DNA of 64,000 nt from Flavivirga aquatica (GTDB taxonomy: Bacteria; Bacteroidota; Bacteroidia; Flavobacteriales; Flavobacteriaceae). The notes below the pieces were generated by a model, which was given only the letters and a program-made list of their open reading frames with translations, did no database searches and had not been told where the DNA came from. The stretch is from the NCBI RefSeq assembly GCF_001747085.1, contig NZ_MDJD01000007.1, positions 1-64,000 of the forward strand, in the 5' to 3' direction. Positions within the stretch are counted from its first letter, which is position 1. The number at the start of each line of letters is the position of its first letter. Positions 6,225-17,800 of the stretch are shown here, in pieces. Position numbers and translations under genes: made by a program.

Positions 6225-7763
6225 CTATGACGAACTGGCGAGGTTAATATTTGCAAGACAATCTTGTAATGCTTTATCTATCTGCTCTTTTAAGTTGGTA
6301 TACTCATCAACATCAACTATTTCGTAATGATAAAGCTGTCCTTTCTTTCCTTTAATCTTTTTTATATAATCTTCTACTAATAATTGTTTGTTGTATCTCC
6401 GTAATGTGGTTTCTTTTACTCGTAGGTTTCTGCGTATTTCTGCATTTGTAAATGTGGTTTGATTATTTACTTTTAGGTAATCTTTAAGACTTTCTAAATG
6501 GTTTCGGCAAGCTCCTGTAATCGTATCACTTTTTCTTAATAAAACTTCTGTAATTAGTTCGTTAGCTTCTTGGATATCTTCAATTGTAGTTTCTATATAT
6601 TCTTCTCCTGTTTGCTCGTCATAGTGCCTGTGGCGCTGCCACTGTTTATAAAATGTAATGGCTTCTATAAATTGTAAATAATGACTGTTGGTTCTTCGGG
6701 GTTTAAATACGGATTGTGGTAACTCTAAATATTCTGCATAGGGATTGATTACTTTTATTGGTTTTAATATCCTCTGAACATTTTGTAATATATTTTTGGC
6801 TTCTATTTGCTCTTGCTCATTTAGTTTTCCTGCGCTTAAAAAACGCTGGTATTGCATGATGCGTTGATCTTGTTCTTCGCTTTCGTCGATGTATAATAAA
6901 AAGGAACGATTGCTATTATCTTCGTAAATACTTTCTTGTGTCGTGCAACCTGCAACGCTTACAGGACCTTCTACGGTTAAGTGTATCGTTTTGGTATTCC
7001 CTTTTCGGTCTTTATGAACGACCGTTTTTGTTATGCGTTTTTTGGATTGTAATTCTCGAAGTGGATAGAGTACAGATTCTGCGCCGTCCAGATCTTCTAT
7101 TAATATTAACTTGTGTTGTAGTTCTGTACGGTTGAAGTAATAAAAGGCATTTGCTGATAAAACTGTGATTTCTACTTTATCTTCTTCGGGTATGAGTTCT
7201 GCTACTTTAGATTGTAAATGTGTTTTTCCAACGCCTGAGCTTCCTAAACTTATACAATGCAAAGGGTTCTTTGTTTTTCTTGATGTAAATATTAAGTACA
7301 TTAAAATTCTATTATCCACTTCTCCTATTACTCCAGATTTACCGATTAATTCGTTTGTCTTTTCTAATAGGTTTTTGCTTTGCAAAAATTGGATGGCTTC
7401 TTTTTCTTCTTTTGCTGTGAGCGTCTTAATAAATGCTTTTTGTAATTCGGCCTGTTTTGAGCTTAGTAAAAAACGATAATTCTCTAGTTCTTTGGTTAGT
7501 TCCTGCAATGTTTTTCTAATAACACTTGTTCCTATTTCTAAGCGTTCTGCACATTTGCGTACTAACTTTTCTGTTTGGTTGTCGTTGTATAGATCGATGC
7601 TTTGTCTTAATATATTTAATACCGCTTTAGTTTTGGTTAGTTTCTCTATGCTTAATGTTACTCGTAAACTTTCCAACTTGTTCAACTGTAGACCTCCTAA
7701 AATGTGTAATTCTATGGATTTGGTTTTGTAACAATAATTATTGGGATTGGAAGTATCTAACAT
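6225..7763 (-). CDS. P-loop ATPase of the recombinase element
   Basis: A 512-aa protein. It has a Walker A motif GSSGVGKT (174-181), a Walker B-like LILIEDLD (219-226), a sensor-like VAGCTTQE segment, and a C-terminal part with winged-helix character (TNAEIRRNLRVKETTLRRY, about 440-460). From memory, proteins of this type recur in Bacteroidota mobile elements next to tyrosine recombinases, without an assigned function. A role in replication initiation or strand remodelling of the element is plausible but inferred. It is transcribed away from a divergent XRE gene and heads the recombinase genes. A paralogue is cut by the left window edge. Confidence 0.75.
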   Translation of the reverse strand: MLDTSNPNNYCYKTKSIELHILGGLQLNKLESLRVTLSIEKLTKTKAVLNILRQSIDLYNDNQTEKLVRKCAERLEIGTSVIRKTLQELTKELENYRFLLSSKQAELQKAFIKTLTAKEEKEAIQFLQSKNLLEKTNELIGKSGVIGEVDNRILMYLIFTSRKTKNPLHCISLGSSGVGKTHLQSKVAELIPEEDKVEITVLSANAFYYFNRTELQHKLILIEDLDGAESVLYPLRELQSKKRITKTVVHKDRKGNTKTIHLTVEGPVSVAGCTTQESIYEDNSNRSFLLYIDESEEQDQRIMQYQRFLSAGKLNEQEQIEAKNILQNVQRILKPIKVINPYAEYLELPQSVFKPRRTNSHYLQFIEAITFYKQWQRHRHYDEQTGEEYIETTIEDIQEANELITEVLLRKSDTITGACRNHLESLKDYLKVNNQTTFTNAEIRRNLRVKETTLRRYNKQLLVEDYIKKIKGKKGQLYHYEIVDVDEYTNLKEQIDKALQDCLANINLASSS

Positions 7764-7862
7764 TGTTGAAAAATATTTTAATGATAAACATATATGGCAA
7801 ATGTATGATATCTATTTCATTCAAACAACAAACAAACCTTTCTTTTGATAAAAAACTATTAC

Positions 7863-7870
7863 TATATTTG
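7863..7870 (+). promoter_or_regulatory. Candidate -7 promoter element TATATTTG for second XRE gene
   Basis: Exact TAnnTTTG match 36 bp before the XRE start. The same octamer at the same distance precedes the paralogous gene at 347. A TTG at 7845-7847 gives a short 15-bp spacer. Confidence 0.55.
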
Positions 7871-7906
7871 CCTTAAATAGCTATAAACACTATTCTTTAG
7901 ATAGAC

Positions 7907-8242
7907 ATGTTAAACATTGGAAGCAAAATAATGGAATTGCGTAAAGCAAAAAGTTGGTCGCAAGAGGATTTAGCCAAACAAATACAATCTTCTCGTGTCA
8001 TGATTGGTAACTATGAGCGTAATACCAATACGCCATCTATTGATATTCTTCTTAAAATCGCTAATATATTTGATGTATCTGTCGATTATTTAATTGGAGA
8101 GGGTTCTTTATCTAATTATGATAAAGAGGTCTTAAAACGTATTGAGGATATCGAACAACTTGACGAGGATACCAAAAGTAAACTCTTTTTTCTTATTGAT
8201 AATGTCATACAGAACTTTAAAACTAAACAGGCGTTTTCTTAA
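7907..8242 (+). CDS. XRE-family helix-turn-helix regulator (element copy 2)
   Basis: A 111-aa protein with an N-terminal HTH_3 domain (about 5-62; WSQEDLAKQIQSSRVMIGNY covers the two key helices), then SVDYLIGEG and a helical tail. It is divergent from the ATPase/recombinase operon, so probably represses it. It is paralogous to the regulator at 347-676 in length, domain layout and tail pattern (IEDIEQLD versus IMDIQQLD). It is the right-hand gene of the mobile element. Confidence 0.88.
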   Translation: MLNIGSKIMELRKAKSWSQEDLAKQIQSSRVMIGNYERNTNTPSIDILLKIANIFDVSVDYLIGEGSLSNYDKEVLKRIEDIEQLDEDTKSKLFFLIDNVIQNFKTKQAFS

Positions 8243-8335
8243 TACTAAAAAAGCCTCTACATCTCTGTAAAAGCTTTCTATTTTCTTTACTCTTATACTT
8301 ACTCAAAACGCTACCAAGTACAACTTGGCAGTAGC

Positions 8336-8383
8336 GACACGTGTTACCCTAGCGGGGGGGACACGTGGTCACCGAGCGGGGGG
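8336..8383. repeat. Tandem pair of GC-rich 24-bp repeats
   Basis: Two adjacent 24-bp units, 8336-8359 and 8360-8383, match at 20 of 24 positions. Both begin GACACGTG and end AGCGGGGGG. They are strikingly GC-rich for this AT-rich DNA. An imperfect hairpin (GCTACCAAGT / ACTTGG..GTAGC, 8310-8335) lies directly before them. The site sits in the 265-bp gap between the XRE gene and the RHS immunity gene, that is, at the end of the mobile element: a candidate attachment or recombinase-binding site. No terminator is obvious in the rest of this gap. Confidence 0.6.
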
Positions 8384-8507
8384 AATAAACCTTAAAATTT
8401 TAATCTCAATGAACGTTTCTTAAAACCTTCATTTACAACACCATTCCATTTATGGAACAACTTTTTGTAAAAGGTTCGTAGAGATTGCACGGAAATATAT
8501 TATAGTT

Positions 8508-8843
8508 TTAATTTATTATCTCTCCCTTAAGGTTAACGGCTATTAAATCATCTTTATAAGAAAGTTTATAATATTCTTTAATTATTAGAAAAACTGAAAT
8601 TCTCTCTTCTTCATTAATAATTTCACCATTATCCCATAAATTAATACTATCTATTAATATTTTACAATTTCTTGGACTAGTATTACATAGTAACGCTTTA
8701 TTATTAAATTGAAAAAACAACCTTTCTCCCCTTTCAATCAATAACATTCCTATATAATCGTTTTCATTTCTAAATTCATATATGAGGTCACTATTATCTC
8801 TATAGGTATTAATAATATTTAAGTCAGTCTTACTGTATTTCAT
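8508..8843 (-). CDS. Candidate immunity protein of the RHS toxin
   Basis: A 111-aa soluble protein without signal peptide or membrane segment, of mixed alpha/beta character and with many acidic and hydrophobic residues. It starts 7 bp after the stop codon of the 3429-aa RHS gene, the standard place for the cognate immunity gene. I recognise no family. A cytoplasmic immunity protein suggests that the toxin domain of the RHS protein acts in the cytoplasm. Confidence 0.65.
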   Translation of the reverse strand: MKYSKTDLNIINTYRDNSDLIYEFRNENDYIGMLLIERGERLFFQFNNKALLCNTSPRNCKILIDSINLWDNGEIINEEERISVFLIIKEYYKLSYKDDLIAVNLKGEIIN

Positions 8844-8850
8844 AGTTAAA

Positions 8851-11800
8851 TTATTCTTTTATTATGTGCCCATTTTTAGACAAATCACCATTCATTTTAC
8901 GTCTAAAAATGGTCTTAACATCAACATTAAGCATTAAATTAGGCTTTTCTAATCTCCACCAAGTACGTTCTCCCCATTGACCAAATCTATTAGCACCAGT
9001 TGAAAATACATTTAAATTTCCAGAAGCTCCTTTAGAAAATTTATCTGAAGCTATATCCCAAATTTCTGCTGCTTCACTACCCGATAAAGGAGATTCTTTA
9101 CCAAATAATTGTAAATTATCTAAAAACCTTCCACCTGGTGTTAATTCTAACGTCAGCTTCTCATTCGCTTTTGCCCATGACTGGGCATCAAACATTCTAT
9201 TCCCTGACCAGAATACAGCTTCATCAGGCCCTGTAGAGAAATCTAACTGATTTTCAGACATATCTTTTAATTCATCATATGAAAAAGATTTATTCCCTCT
9301 TTTAAAAGCAAACTCACCAAGATTTTTGAGACCCTTATATGTCATCTTTGTGAGGTCTATATAATCGGTTGCCCCACCTGTTGCTTGCGATAAAAGCTCA
9401 TCTTTAGCTTCATTTATAAGAAAAGTGGTTGCTGCTTCTGAAGCTATCACTTCCATACCCACAATTAGAAGAAGAGGTGATGCGAGTATTGCCGCTCCTT
9501 TAGCTGCTTCCTCATTACCTAAATTCCTATAAGCATTATAAATTCTACCATAATCATCTCTTGGAGCATGTTTTAAAGCATCACGAAATACATTATTATG
9601 ATTATAGAATAGCTCTTTTACTTTTCTATCATGTATAGGACGTTGTACCACAACAGGTTGACCTACTTGAAGACCATTTTCACTCTCATTAAATATATGT
9701 TCAGTAAAAAAGAATCTATGTGGAGCTCCATTTCTGATAACATAAATACTATTGGTTATGGCGTCATAATAGTAATCATCATCACCTCCTTTATCTATAA
9801 GCATTATAGGACTATTGCTAGCAAAATTATAATTACCTTGATAAGATTTACTAACTGCGTCTAAACTCAACCATCTACCAACTCTTGGGTCATGGAATCT
9901 TGCTCCGTAATCATAACTATTCCCTTCGCCCTTAACTTCATCATCTTTCTCCTGTCCTTGGAAGCCATAACGGTAGCGATGCGTTTCATCATGCCTATTA
10001 GGTAAAAGTTGGCCAAAAGGATAGTAATCATTATATGTAAGAACGTCTGGCGTAAAGATACTCTTTTTTACTAATTTACGATCACTTACAACACTTAACA
10101 CATTTCCTAGGTGGTTACTTAACTCATAACGCTTATCCCCTACTGTTCTAACAAACGTACCTTCTGGAAGTGTTGGAGCGATATTTTCTATACTCGCAGA
10201 AAAATTACTCCCTGTTAATGATGTAAAACCTGGTTTTAATATAATTTCGTTACCAGCTTCCATAGTAATATTTCCTGTAACATCTACAATAAAAGAATTA
10301 CTATTTCCTGCTACATTAATACTGTTTATTGCCTGATATAACTCTGTTGTTGTTATATTATCGCTACCCAAAACTAAATTCTCTTGTACTTCAAGAGACT
10401 GTCCATCTTTTGATAAACCTATACTTTTTCGTTCTATACCTAATCTTGAACTACCATAAATATGATGCTCTTTAAGAGTTACCTCTTTATCATCACCTAT
10501 CGTTGTGGTACTAGACGAATTAGTTTCATAAACCGCTAACACATTACCTTGCGCATCCCTTGTATATACTGTTGTTTTATTTTTTGGTAAAACTGTTTTT
10601 GCTATACGGTTACCTAAACCATCGTATTTAAAATGTATTTCGGTGTTATTAGCCTTTGTAATACTAGCTACTTTACCATCTACACGCCACTTTATATTTG
10701 TAATACCTTCTTGAGCATCGCTTATTAACTGTCCAATAGCATCATATTGGTAATTGGCATTTTCGTATTCTCCAGATACAGCGTTTTTAGTTCCTAAAAT
10801 TTGTCCAAAATCTATATCACTACTAAAGTTAGCATCAAGGCTATTATTAACTTCTTGTACAGCTAACAGTCTATTATTTATTTTAACATCTTTGTTTTCT
10901 TGATTTTTTTCTATATGGTATTTATAATTAAAATTATCCATAGCTAATGCCTTTCCACTCTCATCTATACCTTCTCTAGTTAGATGTTCCAAGTTTCCAT
11001 TTTTATCATAAGCATATGTACTACTATAATTTTTATTCCCAGCTGCATTATACCCTTGCATTTCTTTAATACGGTTTAACTGATCGTATTGATAATGATT
11101 ACGTTGCGCACCTATAGCAACCCCATTAAGATCTAACATATCGGATGTCATTTGCTTGATATTTCCGTTATATAGGTTTTCTATATTTTGAGGTCCATTG
11201 GAATCGCTTAAAAATGCATTTATACTTCCTGTATCCCCTATTGGGGTATAATCGTTATCATAATAACTTAATGCAAAACCCATAGCATCTTTAGCAACAT
11301 TTGAACCTGTAGTACCATCTTTACCTAAATCGTTTTCTGTCACTAGTTGATCTGCATTTACACCTTTTAACCAACCTTGTAAGGTATAGGCGTAATCTAA
11401 GCCTTGCACTTTTTTATCGCCTAATTCGGTTCTAGCTAGTGGCCCGTGAGAAAAATATTGATAGGTCGCATCTTCTTCCCAATTCATGCCATCTCCAGAT
11501 GTTTTTACATTTACTATTCTATTATCGGCATCGTACTCGTAACTATGAATAAATTGATCTGCTCTTCCATTTTGATAGGTTACTCTATTTACATTACCAC
11601 TAATAAGGTCGTAATTATATACTACGCGTTTAATACCCGAATTAGAATTTGTAATATCTTGAGCAAGCACCTTATTATGTTGTGCTATTTCTGATACGTT
11701 ACCATGTATGTCATAATGATAAAAAATTGCATTATCATAATTAGTAATATCTTTATCAATATCGTAACTATCAAAATAATACACCGCACTTACTCTATTT

Positions 11801-14800
11801 CTAGTATTATCTGTATACTCTTCTGCCAAGGTTACTGTTTCAAATAGCTCTTTTGGATCTGGTCCTGATAAAGCTTGAATTTCTTCAGAAAAATCTATCC
11901 TACGATACGTAACATTACTATACGCCGTTTTTGTTACTTCTACTTGAACATTGGATACATTATATGGATACCTATCTTTATATTTTGTAGATACAGGGGT
12001 TTCTTCTGCCCCTACATAATTTAATTTACCTTTAGTATCATCTATAACTAATGCTTCTTTAGGCTGTAACTCTCCAGCTTCTATTATTCTTCCCAATTCA
12101 TCGTATGCTGTATAGCTAAATGTATTTTCTTCCTCTTGTTTTGCATTTTGTGAAGCTATTATTCTACCTAATTCATCATATGCAAAACGCGTAACACCTC
12201 CATCTGGTGTTTTTTGCCATACTAATTGATTTAAAGAATTATAACGGTACTCTGTAATTAAATTATGATCTGGCAATAATGCTGCGTTTTCTAGAGGATC
12301 GTTCTTTGCTGCTCTATGGGCATTTATTTGTTCATGAAGTCCAGAGTCTAATTCATCATCGGTAAATCGATCTACTCCTTCTGGTGGTACAGTTTGCAAT
12401 AAGTTACCTGCTTGATCGTAATAATATAATGTGTACTGGTATTCTTTATCTTCATATTTCATACCAAAAGTCTCCACAGCACTACCTACGGCTTTATTTA
12501 AATAAGCCTCTATAAATTGTTGTTTTTTAGTGTTAATAAAAGCATCATAGTTATCATTTAAATAGGCTTCTTTAACACTTTCTTTAAACTGTTCGCAATC
12601 GCTTATAGGTTGGTCTATCTCTACGTTAAATGATACAGGGAATGCACTAGGTACACATTCTGGGTATTCTATTAAGTAATCTGCTGTAAATGCAGCCCAT
12701 GTTTTGGCGTTATCTTTATAGTCTTCTACATGTTTTACATATAAATCTATAATCGCTCTTATTTTTGAATAGCCATAATTATATGCTGTTGCTCCAAAAC
12801 GTTGTATAGACATATAATTTAAGTCTAGCGCTTTAGGATCTTCTGTACTAGTTAATACTTTAGACTTCTCTAGATAATATTCATAATCATCCACTAAATA
12901 TGCTAAATAATCTTCACAGAAAGCTAGCTCGCTAATGGCTTCTACACCAACCTGAGTCATTAATGCCTCATATTTTGGGTATTTCTCGGTACAACTTATA
13001 GGTACTGGACGCTTTGGCACACAGATGTTTTCATCGCATTCTTCTGATGGTATTGCTGCAAGACTTCTTAGAACCAAGACACTATTTTCCTCTCTTACTA
13101 TGTTAAGCGTATGCTGTGACTCTTCTGAAATAGTTGATGCATTAAAAAACACACACGGCCTAATACCTCCATTATCAATTATATCATCTGGGTGTACTGT
13201 ACTTATAAAGCGTAATTCATCAGAAGAGTGTCCATCGATATTGACAGTTTCAATGTTTGACCCAAATGTCTTTCTTGTTATTTTATAATTAAGACGACTC
13301 TTATAAGGAAAAGCACTATGAACTGGTTTTTCTCTTAATATTTTAATTTTAAAATCATTAGCACCTAATAAATTTCTTGTTTCAATATCCTCACCCTGAA
13401 TTGATGCTAAACCTATCTCAAGGCTATAATGGTCATTGAAATAAACAGATATAGTAGATAATCGTTCAAAGAAGAATTCTACTTTACAGTATATATTAGA
13501 AAAATCGAATGAATGTATTACATCTAAACCTTTATAAGTATATGCAGCATACTCAAAGTTTTGTTTTAATGGATATCCACTATTTATAAATGATTGAAGC
13601 TCTGGATAACTAGCAATATCTAGATTATAGGAAGCAAATCCATTTGTATCTGCTGGTATAGCGTCTTGCCCTAATATAACGACTTCATCTACAATTCTAG
13701 ATACAAGAGATGAAAATGTAGTTTCGAATGTGCTAAATTCTGGATCTGTATTATTTATTTCACAAATATCTGGCTCCACAAATAAATCACATGCATATAA
13801 AAAACATGAATAATCTTCTGGAGAGTGACTCCCTATTTGATCTGCTACAGTTACGTGAGTCGAAATACGTCCTAAAACCTTATCGCCATTATTAATCCTA
13901 TAATTAAAAACTATACCACTTCCTGCATCATTACCGCTAACATAATCTGAACACAACATCTCGTCTATATCAGACCAACTAAATTCCTGTCTGTCAATTC
14001 TTAAATTAAATAAAAATCCATACAAATTAGTATTTCCAGAATCTGTTGATGGAAATAATATTTTAAAGCTAGGCTCTATATATTCACTCGGATTTCCATT
14101 AGAGAATTTAAGATATGCGATACTAGTATCTATACCAAAACTCAAGTCATCTTCATCTATACATCCAGCTAACCCTTTTTTCAACTTATTAACAATATAA
14201 AATTCTGCTACAAATTGCTGCCTTAATTGATCGTCCAGTTCTATTAAATCTTCTGTACCATTAGTTATCCCATAATTAAAAATATCTAGAAAATACTGCT
14301 CAAATAATTTCTCTTTTTCTTCGTAACCAGAACACGACACCTTTTTTTCTGCACATTCAAAATTATCAGGCTTATAAGAATCGTTAATATCTCCACAGCA
14401 AAGTAGGTTTATTAACCCTTCGCCACCATTAGTTAGTACTCCTTCTATAGATCTACGACTACTCCTAGGTCTGCTCATTCTTCTATATGCTATACTTGCA
14501 TTATGTGCTAAAACATATCCTTTTTCATCAAACTCATAATCTAAACTAAATGCGGTAATGTATCTAATATTTGCAGGATTGATAGGTTCTTCTAGCTCTA
14601 ATGAAAATAAAATCCCTGAAGTTCCTTCTATGGTGTAAGTACTTCCATTAGGTTTCCATATAAGGTTCGTTTCTCCAAAATATCCTAATAGGAAATCTTG
14701 ATTATAAGCTGTTATGTCATTCAAATTAACTTCTTGGTTAATTTGTTCGTTACGCTCTAAGGTATACATAAGACGTAAAATAGCATTTTGAAAGTCTTTA

Positions 14801-17800
14801 GGCGTAGTACAAGCATCTTCTGCACTGGTAGACCCTGTGTCTACTAAAAACTGCCCTATACCATTAGCTATAGATAAACTACATTTACCCACTCTTGCCT
14901 GTGTTGTACCATCAAGTATAATTTCTTTATAATCATTAATATCTGCACTACTCTTTTGAATTCTTGCTAATACTTTAAAACTGAATAGCTTTTCTTCTGC
15001 ATTATATCCTATATTATTATCAAAAAAGAAATTACTAATTTTTGTAATAACCCAGTTATTTTCTCCATAAGTATCCCAATTAGCTGTACCATATTCAATA
15101 GGCATGTTTACTGGTAAACTAATAGTAACGGGGTGTTCTCCTATTTTTTCTCCTGTTTCATTGTCTTCAAGAGTAATAGTAAGATCTCTTCCATTAGGCT
15201 CTGGAAGAATATCGATACCTTCACTAGGAAACGTTCCTCCTAAATCTTCAAATAAAGATATAGACATATATTGACTATCGTAACCTGTTCTTCTAAGAAC
15301 TCTTTCTGGGTTTTTAAAATAATCGCCAAGGTATAATTCTAAATCTCTACCTAGTGGGCATACTCCCGTTCCTATATAATACTCTCTATCTGTAAATGCC
15401 TTTAAATCTGCAAGTACATCTTTTGGGGCTGCTCCAGAGTTATAACTATGATCTACAGGTACAAATCTTTTGGTTTTATTTTTGTATTGACTGGCAATGG
15501 ATTCATCATCAAGGTTATTTGTACTTTGTATTAATGCTTCAATAGCATCTACATTATTATCATTATAATCTGAAATTATTGAAATTAATGATATCGGTGC
15601 TGGTTCTTTACCAATAGCACCATTATAATCTCCTCTGTTATATGCATATATATTAGCAAAAACGGTTTGAACACGCTGCTTTATTGCAAAATAATTACTT
15701 CTATAACTCTTCCAGAATCGTTCTTGATCGTCTGGTAGTTGACTATCAATTAAGCCTAGTATTGACGTTTTTGAATTTATACCTTCTACTTCTGTACAAT
15801 TCATTAAACTATTACAAATATTGAGTGCCAAAGTATAATTCATCATAGATCTTTCTGACCCATCAAAATTAGATTCTAGAGCTTCTTTAATAACAGCTTT
15901 TCTCATGGAAGCTGAAAACCCAGCGAAGGTTCCTTTAAAATAAGGATCTGAATCTGCTATAGTGGTTAACCCTAATAAAGGGCCCTTTTTAGCATCTTCA
16001 TATGTTTCTATGCCTTGTAAATAGATATCGTATCCATCTGAATTCATATTACGATTACCGTTTACTGTACTTATGTTTGCACAAACCTTTTTTGCATATT
16101 CTAGATAGGTGTATTCTGGATGGTAATATAATAATGAATATGCCCAGTTATCTTGCCATATATCTGCACTTAAAAAATCTGAAACATGAGCTAGGTATTG
16201 AGGTTCTACAAAATACTCTCCAGTATTTTCTTCATCTGTAGAAATAATTTCTACTCCATTTAATATTTCTGGATTATAACTAATTTCAACAATATCTTCA
16301 TCTGTATCGGGGTCTTTAGTAATGGTTTGTATTTCTTTTACACGAACATAACTAATGGTACCATCTACATTATAATAATGCCCATCTTTAAAATGTTTTC
16401 TGGCAACACTTGGTCTGCTATCTTTACCTGGATGACTTGGGTTTCTCCAACTGTCATGCCTATCTTTAATTTTTTTTGTACTGAATAACTCATTATTTTC
16501 ATTAAAAATACTAAGAGCTCCATTGCTTTGGCTAATGTTTTCTTCTACAAACTCATTATTAGTTGCAGCCTGTTGTTTTAGCACAAAACTCTTATCTCCA
16601 TATTGCCCAAAGGGCTTCATATCGTTAAGTAACTGTTCTTCTAACACTTGACAAGATATAGCGTTTGACCCATCTACAGTTTCCCCTTCTCGACTGAGGC
16701 AAGGCTCATTACATGCTTTTATATACCCTTTAAACTGATTGGCAAAAGCTTCCCATAATTTATCTTTTTCAATTTCTAAATCGTCTGTATCTAAATATGA
16801 TAACGCTGTATAATCGTAATTAGCGACTTTCTTATCTGCATAATTATTTATTGCTTCTTCTTCACTTAGGCCTTTAAGCAATGCTTTTTCACAGTCTGCA
16901 CATGTTTCAAAACAGCCATCGAACTCTATTGGTGGAAGAAAATTGACTTCCGATTTTGGTATATAACAATCCCCACCTTTCTCTTCATCTGTTAATAATT
17001 CTACATACATGTTTGCATAATCATCTAAAGCATCTTTATTAACGACTAGTTTTTTTGTAATTCTATAAGAGCCTCTTGGGACTGAAACTATCAGATCTTT
17101 TATTTCAAATAGATTATTATCTAGTTCACTTAAGTTTACAGTTTCCTGTATTGGCGTATCTAATAATGATTTTGAATTTTTATCTAATACATCTATTTGT
17201 AAATCGTACAATAATGGAAAAATATCTTCTATTACGCACCCAAATTTAAAATAAGGAGTATTATTTGTTAATGTATATTTAAACTCTCTAGACTCATTAA
17301 ACGCTGATATTTTTGAGTTTGCATAGGTAAGCTCATCTATTAACGTACTGTAATAACCTGTAGCTCCTGCAATATTTAAATCGAAAGTAGTATCTGAATC
17401 TAATTGTGCATTTTTATTTAAAAGATCTGTAGTTATTCTTTTATGAAGTATGCCTTCTGCATCAATTTCATTTTCAAGCGCCAATACGTTTGATGGTGCA
17501 TGTCCAGATAATGCAGTTGCTATTGTTCTTCCTTGTGGGTCTATATAACTTATACTGGCTTGACGATTAGGATCGAGAACTAAATTCTTTTTATAATGCT
17601 TTGCATTTCCAACACTATATCCAAACAAGCGGTTTAGCTCTTTTTGCTCTGGAGTACCATAATAGTATTCCATGTCATGTTCTCCTCCTAATTGGTGTTT
17701 TTTACCTACACCACTTTTACGTCTTATTCTACCTGTATTATCTGGAGTATATTCTATTTGTGAAAACGGATATTGTTCTGCATTAGCTATACGTTCCTTA

